A DNA stretch of 19,001 bases from Bacteroides sp. (GCA_030589965.1 JAUUZM010000012.1:1-19001); one strand, 5' to 3'. Numbered from the stretch's first letter, positions 1 to 7,331 are shown. Numbers and translations: made by a program. The notes: generated from the letters alone by a model not told the origin.

Positions 1-588
1 GGATTTGAACAATCCTATCAGTTTATCCATTGCGGAATCGAAAGAGAATACAAGGAAGGCAAGCGTAAGAACAGCCAGAATAAATACAGTCCCGGTTTTT
101 CCAAGTACAGAAGAGATCCACTCACTCAGGAAGTATCCATGGCGTCCACCAGGACCACTGCCCAGAAATCCTCCGGCATCAGCAAACAAAAATGAGAGTA
201 TTACAGAAAGGAGGATGGTTCCGAGTAAACAATTGCGTATAGTTTTCCCAATCCTGAATGTATTAATATTGATCATTCTGAGTCCCAATACAAACAAGAT
301 CAACGGAAGCAGGAATGAAGCCAGTCCAAACCAATGATTGATAAATTTGTTTGCCAGGAAAGCTCCAAAATTACCTCCCCAGTTTTCAACCAGATGTTCT
401 GGTCCGGAGAATACCCTTGACCACTCAAAACTATGGTCAGTTTTCCATGTAAAGAAATAGGAAATAAATGTCAGATACAGATAAAGAGAGAACAGGATAA
501 AAAATATCCCGAATGTAAGCTTTAACCTTTCGTCGCTCAGGAATCTGAAATACTTGACCCGCTTTTTTTTCTTCGCCTTTTTGCTCAT
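1..588 (-). CDS. ftsK: FtsK/SpoIIIE-family DNA translocase, N-terminal membrane part (truncated by window edge)
   Basis: Reading leftward from an ATG at 588, 196 codons stay open to the window edge, so the motor and gamma domains lie outside. The visible part has a very basic N-terminus (residues 2–12, mostly Lys/Arg), then about four hydrophobic segments near residues 24–47, 86–104, 120–135 and 166–182, with a Gly-rich loop (about 138–150) between the third and fourth. This four-helix layout, and the phrase ENWGGNFGAFLAN near residue 68, match the N-terminal domain of Bacteroidota FtsK, which anchors the ATP-driven pump at the division septum for chromosome segregation. Only this domain is visible, so the assignment rests on membrane-domain similarity recalled from the family and not on Walker motifs. 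It lies 38 bases after the lipoprotein gene on the same strand and is probably co-transcribed with it. Confidence 0.8.
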   Translation of the reverse strand, partial: MSKKAKKKKRVKYFRFLSDERLKLTFGIFFILFSLYLYLTFISYFFTWKTDHSFEWSRVFSGPEHLVENWGGNFGAFLANKFINHWFGLASFLLPLILFVLGLRMININTFRIGKTIRNCLLGTILLSVILSFLFADAGGFLGSGPGGRHGYFLSEWISSVLGKTGTVFILAVLTLAFLVFSFDSAMDKLIGLFKS

Positions 589-626
589 TAATTATTCAAC
601 TCAATTCATTCAGAAAAATTGCAGAA

Positions 627-1316
627 CTAGTTCATCAGGGCTTCCAAAATTCGTTCAATTTCGTTTTTTGTTACCGAACGGTAGTTTTCTGGCGCCAGAA
701 ATCGTTTTGGAGGTATTTTTTGAAAATTGTGACTAGTTGCTATCATATGCATATTGGCATTGCCCATCAAGGTGTTAAATTCAAGGAGAACTCCGGGTAT
801 ATCATTAAATGGGCTGTTGCTGTTCGGATTGGCTATTCCCAGTTCTTCTGTATACCAGATATCAAAGGGTTCAATTTCATTATTCCGGAAACTAGCAATG
901 GCATGATTGCAAAGCAGTCCGGTAATTTCCTTAGTTTTATCGGTATACTCAAGTTGCATATCTGCCAGCATACCGAAACAACAGGGAGATTCCTTTTTGC
1001 CCCCCTCATAGATATATTTTTTATCGATAAACTTTAGCCAGGTAGTATGCTGGTAAGATTTCAGGTTAGACACATTGACCAGAACAAAAAATCCTAATCC
1101 CCCCGCAATCGTACTCTTCACCATATTGTTACTGAATTGCATGGTCATTTCTTTTGGTAGAAAGGAAGTGGAATATCCCCCTACCTTTTCCTGGGAGTAA
1201 GATATTTTAAATTTTATCTCACCTTCAGCCGCTTCACCCTGAGGTTTCCTTTTGCAGTTCACCAGCAGGAGGATCATGAGAATGGGGATCAGATATTTAG
1301 AAGGTGATTTAATCAC
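627..1316 (-). CDS. Hypothetical lipoprotein upstream of ftsK
   Basis: A 229-residue protein with a lipoprotein signal: Lys residues near the start, hydrophobic stretch about 8–19, and Cys21 after Leu-Val-Asn, so it is probably anchored to the inner or outer membrane facing the periplasm. The start is GTG at 1316; the next in-frame ATG (residue 14) would cut the signal in half, so GTG is preferred. The body is beta-rich-looking, with a CCFG pair (about 113–116) and a segment near 175–197 (PGVLLEFNT... then M-rich) that recalls GLPGLI/DUF4412-type Bacteroidota periplasmic proteins that end in a similar 'PG(V/L)(L/P)LE' region. I do not recognise a specific family and give no function. It precedes ftsK with a 38-base gap, and diverges from arcC over a 177-base intergenic region. 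Confidence 0.7.
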   Translation of the reverse strand: MIKSPSKYLIPILMILLLVNCKRKPQGEAAEGEIKFKISYSQEKVGGYSTSFLPKEMTMQFSNNMVKSTIAGGLGFFVLVNVSNLKSYQHTTWLKFIDKKYIYEGGKKESPCCFGMLADMQLEYTDKTKEITGLLCNHAIASFRNNEIEPFDIWYTEELGIANPNSNSPFNDIPGVLLEFNTLMGNANMHMIATSHNFQKIPPKRFLAPENYRSVTKNEIERILEALMN

Positions 1317-1454
1317 GTTGGAGAATCATGGTATAAGGCATAAAAATAGTATAAAAGTTTGGAACAGGGGTTTCATTATTCTAAAAGTTCCAAACGACAA
1401 GTTTTACTGTTATTAAACAAGTTTATGAGGGTACATTAGATCGCTTGAATTTTA

Positions 1455-1462
1455 TAATTTTG
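1455..1462 (+). promoter_or_regulatory. Candidate Bacteroidota −7 promoter box for arcC
   Basis: TAATTTTG fits the Bacteroidota sigma-ABfr −7 consensus TAnnTTTG exactly and lies 31 bases before the arcC ATG, in the divergent intergenic region. I do not find a clear TTTG −33 partner at 19–21 bases upstream, so this is only a candidate. Confidence 0.35.
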
Positions 1463-1476
1463 TATCCTTTCGAACC

Positions 1477-1497
1477 ATGAAAACGGTATTAAAATGA
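1477..1497 (+). other. Six-codon open frame overlapping the arcC start
   Basis: ATG at 1477 reads MKTVLK and ends with TGA at 1495–1497, overlapping the arcC ATG (1494–1496) in an ATGA junction. Such an arrangement can couple translation of the downstream gene. It may equally be chance in AT-rich leader DNA; no Shine-Dalgarno sequence is seen before either ATG. Confidence 0.25.
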
Positions 1498-2450
1498 AGA
1501 AGTTAGCACTTATTGCCCTGGGCGGGAATGCACTTCTGCGAGGGGGACAGGAAGGCACTATTGACGAGCAGGAACATAATACCACAGAAACCCTTGAAAA
1601 CCTGGTTTTTCTTTTGAATGAGGGTTATGATCTTGTAATCACCCATGGGAATGGCCCCCAGGTCGGGAATATATTGCTCAGAAATGAAGCAGGCCAGCAG
1701 TTATATGGTATTCCCAGGATGCCGGTAGATATATGTGTGGCAGATTCTCAGGGGGGAATCGGGTATATGATCGAAAGGATGCTAAGAAATGTTTTAATCA
1801 AGCATAATATTCAAAAGGAAATAGTTACCCTGGTAACTATGGTGGAGGTGAAAAGGGATGATCCTGCGTTTGAAAATCCTACCAAGAGGATTGGACAAAT
1901 CTATACGAAGAAAGAAGCAAGAGCTCTTCAGGTTGAAAAGGGTTGGGTATTTAAGGAGGAAGTAAAAAAGTCCGGTGGTTGGAGAAGAGTTGTTCCATCT
2001 CCCCGGCCGATCAGGATCAGCAATGAAAAGGTAATTGAGTCATTGGCCAGGCAGGGAACCATTGTTATTGCATCCGGAGGAGGCGGGATTCCGGTGTACC
2101 ATGATGAAAACAAAGTTATACGTGCAGCTGAGGTGGTAATTGACAAGGACCTTGCATCCAGTTTGCTGGCCGCCAGAATAGGAGCAAATGAGTTTTATAT
2201 ACTTACGGATGTACCCTATGTTTTTCTTGATTATAAAAAGAAAACCGAACGCTGGGTAGAGTTTCTCAATTACAAGGACACGATAAAGTACCTGGAAGCG
2301 GGACAGTTCTCAGAAGGGAGTATGGCCCCGAAAATAAGGGCATGCCTTCAATTTATAGAGCAGGGCGGGTATAAATCTGTTATTACTGAGGCCACCCTCC
2401 TGGATGACAGAAAATACGGTACCAAAATTACCATGGATTATGAGGATTGA
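1494..2450 (+). CDS. arcC: Carbamate kinase
   Basis: A 318-residue amino-acid-kinase-fold protein of usual length for carbamate kinase, which interconverts carbamoyl phosphate + ADP and carbamate + ATP in the cytoplasm. Family signatures are clear: ALGGNALL at residues 8–15, HGNGPQVGN at 51–59, DSQGGIGY at 84–91, the Gly-rich GGGGIP near 195–200, DKDLASSLLA near 218–227, and a GSMAPKI segment near 276–282 that is typical of the C-terminal nucleotide-binding part. The ATG at 1494 gives the full N-terminal GGNAL strand. It is 56 bases ahead of an ornithine carbamoyltransferase gene on the same strand. That pairing is that of arginine/citrulline deiminase-type pathways, where the kinase makes ATP from carbamoyl phosphate. 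No arginine deiminase (arcA) or antiporter is in the window. Confidence 0.95.
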   Translation: MKKLALIALGGNALLRGGQEGTIDEQEHNTTETLENLVFLLNEGYDLVITHGNGPQVGNILLRNEAGQQLYGIPRMPVDICVADSQGGIGYMIERMLRNVLIKHNIQKEIVTLVTMVEVKRDDPAFENPTKRIGQIYTKKEARALQVEKGWVFKEEVKKSGGWRRVVPSPRPIRISNEKVIESLARQGTIVIASGGGGIPVYHDENKVIRAAEVVIDKDLASSLLAARIGANEFYILTDVPYVFLDYKKKTERWVEFLNYKDTIKYLEAGQFSEGSMAPKIRACLQFIEQGGYKSVITEATLLDDRKYGTKITMDYED

Positions 2451-2506
2451 CTTAATCGGGAAATAAATAACTTTACGATCTTATTGTCACATCAAAAATT
2501 TAAGGA

Positions 2507-3508
2507 ATGCCATTTAATTTAAGAAATCGCAGTTTTCTGAAACTGCTTGACTTTTCACCAGAAGAGATAGGTTTTTTACTTGATCTTGCTGCTGATCTGA
2601 AGAAAGCTAAATATAGCGGGACTGAACAAGCCAGGTTGCAGGGAAAGAATATCGCCCTGATATTTGAGAAATCGTCTACCCGTACCCGTTGCGCGTTTGA
2701 AGTTGCGGCCTATGATCAGGGAGCCCATGTCACCTATCTTGGACCGAGTGGATCCCAGATAGGGGATAAGGAATCCATGGCTGATACAGCCAGGGTTCTG
2801 GGTAGAATGTATGATGGAATTGAGTACAGGGGATATGGGCAGGAGCGGGTAGAAACCCTGTCTGAATTCTCGGGCGTACCTGTCTGGAATGGTCTTACAA
2901 ATGAGTTTCACCCCACACAGGTTCTGGCAGATTTTCTTACCATGCAGGAGCACCTGGATAAACCTCTGAATGAAATGAGCCTGTGTTACCTTGGGGATGC
3001 ACGTAATAATATGGGAAATTCATTACTGATCGGTTCTGCTAAAATGGGAATCGATTTCAGAGCTGCAGCCGATCCAGGCTCACAGCCGGAAGAGCACCTG
3101 GTGAAAGAGGCAAAGGCAATTGCAAAATCAACAGGTGCCAGTATAACCATCACGGATGATCTGGAAAAAGCGGTAAAAGCTGCAGACTTCCTCTACACAG
3201 ACGTATGGGTCTCCATGGGTGAACCGGAAAAAGTCTGGGAGGAAAGGATCAGCTTGTTGAAACCCTACCAGGTTAACCAGAAAGTACTTGATATGACAGG
3301 GAATCCGGATGTTAAATTTCTGCATTGCCTGCCTGCTTTTCATAATACGGATACCCGAATAGGAGCTGACATTGAAAAGAAATTCGGAATTAAGTCCATG
3401 GAAGTCACCGATGAAGTATTTGAATCTCCTGCCTCCATCGTTTTTGACGAGGCTGAAAACCGTGTACACACTATAAAAGCTGTTATGGTGGCGACCCTTG
3501 GTAGCTGA
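2507..3508 (+). CDS. argF: Ornithine carbamoyltransferase (probably catabolic, ArcB-like)
   Basis: A 333-residue cytoplasmic transcarbamylase that exchanges ornithine + carbamoyl phosphate with citrulline + phosphate. Seen motifs: SSTRTR at residues 56–61 (carbamoyl-phosphate loop), FHPTQVLAD from residue 134, DVWVSMG at 232–238 (the Asp/SMG ornithine loop), and HCLPA at 273–277 with the active-site Cys274. The SMG loop marks it as a true ornithine enzyme and not the N-succinyl-ornithine or N-acetyl-ornithine enzymes used for arginine synthesis in many Bacteroidota; that contrast is family knowledge. An AAGGA sequence just before the ATG may help initiation. Its position right behind arcC suggests the citrulline-breakdown direction, so arcB would be the functional symbol. 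An anabolic role cannot be excluded from sequence alone. Confidence 0.93.
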   Translation: MPFNLRNRSFLKLLDFSPEEIGFLLDLAADLKKAKYSGTEQARLQGKNIALIFEKSSTRTRCAFEVAAYDQGAHVTYLGPSGSQIGDKESMADTARVLGRMYDGIEYRGYGQERVETLSEFSGVPVWNGLTNEFHPTQVLADFLTMQEHLDKPLNEMSLCYLGDARNNMGNSLLIGSAKMGIDFRAAADPGSQPEEHLVKEAKAIAKSTGASITITDDLEKAVKAADFLYTDVWVSMGEPEKVWEERISLLKPYQVNQKVLDMTGNPDVKFLHCLPAFHNTDTRIGADIEKKFGIKSMEVTDEVFESPASIVFDEAENRVHTIKAVMVATLGS

Positions 3509-3612
3509 TATACTCCCTTTTTAAACGCTTGGGAATGCGATAATTATGCAATTTACTTGACTTTTAGGAAAGTTTATTTGTAACTTGTATATAATTAACC
3601 AGCATTTTCAAT

Positions 3613-3873
3613 ATGACACTTTATGTTGGTAACATACCATACGTGGTAAAAGAAGAAGAACTGAAAGAAATTTTTCAGGAATTCGGTACAGTTACCAGTC
3701 TCAAGATCATCTCGGATAAATATTCGGGAAGATCAAAAGGTTTTGGTTTTATCGAAATGGAAAATGAGGAACAGGAGGATCTTGCTGTAAATGAATTAAA
3801 CAGGAAGGAGATCCATGATCGAAATCTTGTAGTGGCAAAAGCACACTCCAAGAAAGGTTATAATGAGGGCTGA
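3613..3873 (+). CDS. RRM-domain RNA-binding protein
   Basis: An 86-residue protein consisting of almost exactly one RNA recognition motif. RNP2 is LYVGNIPY at residues 3–10 and RNP1 is KGFGFIEM at 42–49, with the aromatic residues that stack on RNA bases (Tyr4, Phe44, Phe46) in place. Small single-RRM proteins of this kind are common in Bacteroidota and cyanobacteria, bind single-stranded RNA and are thought to act as post-transcriptional regulators, often cold-responsive. The tail (about 75–86) is basic with Lys/Gly. It stands 104 bases after argF with AT-rich DNA before it, so it probably has its own promoter, and it converges with the DUF456 gene with only 16 bases between the stop codons. 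Confidence 0.9.
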   Translation: MTLYVGNIPYVVKEEELKEIFQEFGTVTSLKIISDKYSGRSKGFGFIEMENEEQEDLAVNELNRKEIHDRNLVVAKAHSKKGYNEG

Positions 3874-3889
3874 TTCTCGTACTTTTTCA

Positions 3890-4381
3890 TCAGACGATCA
3901 AATCTTTCACAAAGTAATATGTCATTACAAGGGAGGCAGCAAGTTTAAGTCCTACTCCCATCATTAAACCCAAAAGTGATCCCAGTCCGGCGCGGAAAGC
4001 ATCGTTTGCTTTCTTTCCTGTGATCGATTCCCCTATTACGGCACCGGCGAAGGGGCCGAGGAGAATTCCTAATGGCATTACCGGGGCAAGTATAATTATT
4101 CCGGCGACAAGTCCAATGGCTGCTCCCCACATCCCTGCTTTTGAGCCTCCAAACTTTTTAGTCCCCCATATGGGTACAACATAATCCAATACAGTAACAA
4201 TAATGGCAATTGCACCGAAGAGGAGCAGAAATTCAAAGCTGAATTCAGCATATTTTGAAAAATGCAGAAGGAGGAGTCCGACGAAACTAAGCGGCGGTCC
4301 CGGGATAATGGGCAGCACACAACCTATGATCCCCAGTATCATCAGGGCAGAACCACCTGCAGTCAGGAATATATCTCCCAT
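3890..4381 (-). CDS. DUF456 family membrane protein
   Basis: Read from the ATG at 4381 this is a 163-residue integral membrane protein with about four to five hydrophobic segments. The N-terminal region carries a 'LGIIGCVLPIIPGPPLSF' motif typical of the DUF456 family, followed by Gly-rich helices with a GLVAGIIILAPVMPLGILLGP stretch that resembles glycine-zipper packing. Function of the family is unknown. A longer reading from 4444 is open, but it would overlap the upstream HMA gene (stop at 4389–4391) by over 50 bases and add a hydrophilic stretch, so the shorter start, 7 bases after that stop, is preferred. The tight spacing implies co-transcription with the HMA lipoprotein. Confidence 0.8.
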   Translation of the reverse strand: MGDIFLTAGGSALMILGIIGCVLPIIPGPPLSFVGLLLLHFSKYAEFSFEFLLLFGAIAIIVTVLDYVVPIWGTKKFGGSKAGMWGAAIGLVAGIIILAPVMPLGILLGPFAGAVIGESITGKKANDAFRAGLGSLLGLMMGVGLKLAASLVMTYYFVKDLIV

Positions 4382-4388
4382 CCTATTA

Positions 4389-4733
4389 TTAATGCGCGTG
4401 AGCAGCTTCTCCCTTAACGCTATAACCAGCATCTTCAATGGCATGGGTTATGGCATGTGAATTTGTCTTCGTGCTGTCAAAAACGACTACCGCTTCCTCA
4501 TTGGTATGGGATGCTGTGGCCTCCTGGATCCCATCCAGTTTATTAATGCTGGCTACGATGGCATTCTCACATCCCTCACATGTCATTCCTGATACATCGA
4601 GATGGACATGGCTAAGATGTTCTTTAGAAATACTGACTTGATCCGATGCTTCAGAACCGGAATTTTTTGAACCCGATGAGGAGCATCCTGTACCCAGGAT
4701 GGTCAAGAGAGCAATAATGGCAAATAATCTCAT
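4389..4733 (-). CDS. Heavy-metal-associated (HMA) domain lipoprotein
   Basis: A 114-residue secreted protein. The signal (hydrophobic about 4–15) ends in a lipobox with Gly16-Cys17, followed by a Ser/Gly linker, so it is predicted to be lipid-anchored outside the cytoplasm. Residues about 42–107 form one HMA (MerP/CopZ-like ferredoxin-fold) domain with GMTCEGC at 49–55, where Cys52 and Cys55 would bind Cu(I) or another soft metal. The C-terminus ends in a His-rich AHAH that could add metal binding. Cytoplasmic CopZ-like proteins are usual; a tethered periplasmic version suggests metal capture or handover. A run of nine A on the coding strand lies directly before the ATG. The DUF456 gene follows after 7 bases. 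No P-type ATPase is nearby. Confidence 0.85.
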   Translation of the reverse strand: MRLFAIIALLTILGTGCSSSGSKNSGSEASDQVSISKEHLSHVHLDVSGMTCEGCENAIVASINKLDGIQEATASHTNEEAVVVFDSTKTNSHAITHAIEDAGYSVKGEAAHAH

Positions 4734-4842
4734 TTTTTTTTAAATTAGTTTAGTGCGCAATTTAAAAAATATTTTGCCGCTTTTTCTGTTTATCCAAATA
4801 TGGAATTGACTTTGGGATATACTTTACTTAATTTTAGTCTGG

Positions 4843-5595
4843 ATGCAAGGGGAAAATATATATAATAAGATTCAGGAGATTTTCGGCAAATCTCCCGGTA
4901 CATTAAGCATACTTGAAGAAAAGGTTGACATTGACCTGCAGATGGAATACTTTGAATATTCTAAAACGGTTAAAAAGAATCTTAGCGAAGAGATGGTATT
5001 AAAGGAAATGCCGGATCTTTTCAAGCCGGATTATACCCTTGAGCAGAAGAAGGATCTTTTTGCGCGTCTGGCTTCCATCGAAAATGTTAAAGCCTACAGG
5101 TTTATTGAACGATACCTGAATGAGGGACATGAAGAGAATAGGAACTGGGCCATCCTGGCCCTGCAGGAAAGCCGGATGTTGCTGGAGAGTAAGCTGTTGG
5201 ACGAGAACCAGGTATTCATATCAACGGGACTCGGTGGTAAGGGAACCAAACTCAGGTATTTCGTCGTTCTGATACATAAGCAGCAGGAAGAATATTCAGA
5301 TCTCCAGCAAAAAATTGTTCGAAATGAATTTGAGATCAGCCTTAAAAACTGTAATGCTGAAATTGAAAAGATTGACTATCAGGGGACCTTCGCCACCCTT
5401 TTAGTCATTATTCCTCTAAAAGTTTCTCTAAAAGAAATATTTCGTGATGCTATAAGGGAATGTAACCAATACGGGGATTTCCTGAAATCCAATTTCATTG
5501 TCACAAATGTGCGGGAACTTGTACTAAAAGAAATCGAAGACTTTCTTTTAAAGCAAGAACAGACAAATCAGCAGGAAGAAAATCCTGAACAATGA
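4843..5595 (+). CDS. Conserved hypothetical protein of unknown function
   Basis: A 250-residue cytoplasmic-looking protein with no signal peptide or membrane segment. The N-terminal half (about 1–125) is helical and Glu/Lys-rich; residues about 64–120 (LFARLASIENVKAYRFIERY, then an ENRNWAILALQESR stretch) read like a HEAT-type helical repeat pair. The C-terminal half (about 125–235) alternates short strands and helices and opens with a Gly-rich STGLGGKGTKLRYF segment near 126–139. The tail is Gln/Glu-rich. I do not recognise a named family, although proteins of this look occur in Bacteroidales. It is preceded by AT-rich DNA and converges with the DUF3276 gene. No function is proposed. Confidence 0.7.
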   Translation: MQGENIYNKIQEIFGKSPGTLSILEEKVDIDLQMEYFEYSKTVKKNLSEEMVLKEMPDLFKPDYTLEQKKDLFARLASIENVKAYRFIERYLNEGHEENRNWAILALQESRMLLESKLLDENQVFISTGLGGKGTKLRYFVVLIHKQQEEYSDLQQKIVRNEFEISLKNCNAEIEKIDYQGTFATLLVIIPLKVSLKEIFRDAIRECNQYGDFLKSNFIVTNVRELVLKEIEDFLLKQEQTNQQEENPEQ

Positions 5596-5607
5596 TCCTC
5601 AGGATTT
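5580..5607. terminator. Hairpin between convergent genes, possible bidirectional terminator
   Basis: AAATCCTGA (5580–5588) pairs perfectly with TCAGGATTT (5599–5607) around a 10-base loop. It overlaps the last codons and stop of the gene at 4843–5595 and lies 9 bases beyond the stop of the minus-strand DUF3276 gene. On the minus strand the stem is followed by a TTCTT stretch; on the plus strand by AAAATAG and only later T5. The T-tracts are imperfect, so termination is inferred. Confidence 0.45.
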
Positions 5608-5615
5608 AAAATAGA

Positions 5616-6137
5616 TCAGTTTTTATTCGAATCTTCAAGATCCTCAAACTCAATATTTGAGAAGTTTTCGGTAATGGGCTCACCTACCTCACTATCCACG
5701 CTTACTTCTGCATCAATCTCCCTAGTCTTGTCTTCTGAGACAATTTCTTCCTCAGTAAGCCCCTGGTCTTTTTTAGCGGATTCTTCAATATTCAATTTAT
5801 CCTGGGTTTCAGAAGACGGGACTGCTCTGTGTTCCATGTCAATCGGATCCAGGATTTCAGGCGCATTGGCCTTAATGTATTCGATGACTTCCGCTAAGCC
5901 ATCTGTAAATTTCTCAAAGTCTTCCTTGTACAAAAAGAGTTTATGTTTTTCAAAATAAAATCGCCCATCCCTGTTGAACCTTTTTTTACTCTCTGTCAGG
6001 GTCAGATAATAATCATTCCTCCTGGTAGTTTTGACGTCAAAGAAGTAAGTCCTTTTCCCAGCTCTAACTGACTTAGAAAATATCTCTTCCCTTTCTGTCC
6101 TGATACCTTCCTCAATTTTGTCGGTTCCATCTGCCAT
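5616..6137 (-). CDS. DUF3276 / PUR-alpha-like nucleic-acid-binding protein
   Basis: A 173-residue protein. Residues about 17–85 match the DUF3276/PUR family: EEIFSKSVRAGKRTYFFDVK near 17–36, then a YYLTLTESKK strand, an RDGRFYFEKHKLFLY strand pair and a short helix. This fold (PurA-like, e.g. Borrelia BpuR) binds single-stranded DNA or RNA, and the family is near-universal in Bacteroidota. The rest (about 100–173) is a highly acidic, low-complexity tail, probably disordered; it is longer than in many relatives and could modulate binding. The ATG at 6137 gives a short N-terminal leader before the domain. It stands alone on the minus strand, with a good candidate promoter upstream. Confidence 0.85.
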   Translation of the reverse strand: MADGTDKIEEGIRTEREEIFSKSVRAGKRTYFFDVKTTRRNDYYLTLTESKKRFNRDGRFYFEKHKLFLYKEDFEKFTDGLAEVIEYIKANAPEILDPIDMEHRAVPSSETQDKLNIEESAKKDQGLTEEEIVSEDKTREIDAEVSVDSEVGEPITENFSNIEFEDLEDSNKN

Positions 6138-6173
6138 CAGTGATAATTTTAGTTAGTTATTGGTTATTAATCT

Positions 6174-6205
6174 CAAAAATAGAAAATAATTTTAAGAAAT
6201 TGAAA
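6174..6205 (-). promoter_or_regulatory. Candidate promoter of the DUF3276 gene
   Basis: On the minus strand TATTTTTG (6181–6174) fits the Bacteroidota −7 box TAnnTTTG exactly. A −33-like TTTC (6205–6202, one mismatch to TTTG) is 20 bases further upstream, the expected spacing. It would place transcription start about 30 bases before the gene. Confidence 0.45.
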
Positions 6206-6380
6206 TTAAACAATACTTTGATTCAGTGGCATAACAATCTGACTGTGGGGTAATTTATAGGTAAAACGATTGGTGTTTTTATAGTTTTTTTGAAAAATCT
6301 GATGAAAAATAAGAGCTTAATTTTAAAATATTGGTTTACTTTGCTTCCGTTTTTCAAATACCCAAGTTCTTTACTACATT

Positions 6381-7331
6381 ATGTTCAGCAGAAGGTTACT
6401 ACGGATAAAGGTTTTTCAGACCCTGTATTCATACCATAAAGTGGCAGGTAAGACCTATTCCGGTACAGAAAGGGAGCTTATCCACAGCATTGAGAAATCT
6501 TTTGAGCTTTATCATCTGCTGATGGTACTTTTGATAGATGTGGTGGATTATGCTGAAACGAAAATTGAACAGGGTAAGCAAAAGAACATTCCAACCCATG
6601 AGGATCTTCATCCTAATGCCCGTTTCATAGATAACCAGGTCGTCAGGCAGTTGAGGAAAAATAGTGGATTCACCAAATTCCTTCTTAATAAACCCCTTAG
6701 CTGGGTACAATCTCCGGAACTCGTAAGGAACCTTTATGAGATCATTTTGGATACAGAGTATTTCCAGTCCTACATGTCAGATGAAGATCATTCATATAAA
6801 TCCGACAAAATTATCCTCGAACGGATTTGCCTTGATGTGATATCCAATTATGAGGACCTTTACATTAACCTTGAAGAGCAAAGTATATACTGGATTGATG
6901 ATGTGGATTTTATAATTAAGATGATTGTAAAAACACTGAAAAAATTTAAAGAAGAAGACAAGGAAGGTGGGGAGTTGCTGCCAATGTTCAAGGATAAGGA
7001 AGATCTTTCCTACTGTAAGAAACTGCTTAGGACCACGATAAAGAACGAAGATGAATACCTGGGACTGATTAAGATTTCAGCAAATAACTGGGAATTAGAA
7101 AGGATTGCATTTACCGACAGCCTTATATTGCAGATGGCTATATCAGAAGCCGTTGAGTTTAATTCCATCCCCATAAAGGTTACCATAAACGAGTTTATTG
7201 AGATTGCTAAACTGTACAGCACCCAGAAAAGCAGCCAGTTCATTAATGGCATTCTGGATAATATTTTAACCGGATTAAAGAAGGAAGGAAAAATCGTGAA
7301 AAGAGGTAGGGGATTGATCGGGGGAGGGTGA
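6381..7331 (+). CDS. nusB: Transcription antitermination factor NusB
   Basis: A 316-residue protein of the long Bacteroidota NusB type. The N-terminus (MFSRRLLRIKVFQTLYSYH) matches the Arg-rich first helix of NusB that binds boxA RNA, and the C-terminal part (about 215–305) carries the usual helical domain with 'FTDSLILQMAISE', 'IPIKVTINEFIEIAKLYS' and 'SSQFINGILDNI' segments. The ~100-residue middle is an insertion typical of this phylum compared with the ~140-residue E. coli protein. NusB with NusE (S10) supports antitermination in rRNA operons. It heads the plus-strand run nusB–DUF1573–yajC–ybbR–coaE, an order often seen in Bacteroidales. A 243-base AT-rich region, holding divergent promoters, precedes it. 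Confidence 0.93.
   Translation: MFSRRLLRIKVFQTLYSYHKVAGKTYSGTERELIHSIEKSFELYHLLMVLLIDVVDYAETKIEQGKQKNIPTHEDLHPNARFIDNQVVRQLRKNSGFTKFLLNKPLSWVQSPELVRNLYEIILDTEYFQSYMSDEDHSYKSDKIILERICLDVISNYEDLYINLEEQSIYWIDDVDFIIKMIVKTLKKFKEEDKEGGELLPMFKDKEDLSYCKKLLRTTIKNEDEYLGLIKISANNWELERIAFTDSLILQMAISEAVEFNSIPIKVTINEFIEIAKLYSTQKSSQFINGILDNILTGLKKEGKIVKRGRGLIGGG

Noticed and set aside
5..337. 110-codon plus-strand open frame at the left edge
   Set aside because: It lies entirely opposite the continuous ftsK N-terminal frame, whose membrane-helix pattern is convincing; the plus-strand translation shows no domain.
1304..1316. 13-base perfect palindrome GTGATTTAATCAC at the lipoprotein start codon
   Set aside because: It codes for the first residues of the lipoprotein, is AT-rich and short, and no second copy was seen near a gene start, so an operator call is not supported.
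3890..4444. Longer DUF456 reading from 4444
   Set aside because: It would overlap the HMA gene by 56 bases and adds a polar stretch before the first membrane helix; the ATG at 4381 fits better.
4734..4742. Run of nine T as a terminator
   Set aside because: There is no stem before it, and on the coding strand it is an A-run directly ahead of the HMA gene start, a usual feature of Bacteroidota start regions.
6138..6380. AT-rich gap between the DUF3276 gene and nusB as a place for an RNA gene
   Set aside because: Apart from promoter-like boxes I see no stable stem-loop or tRNA-like folding; ordinary divergent promoter DNA explains it.
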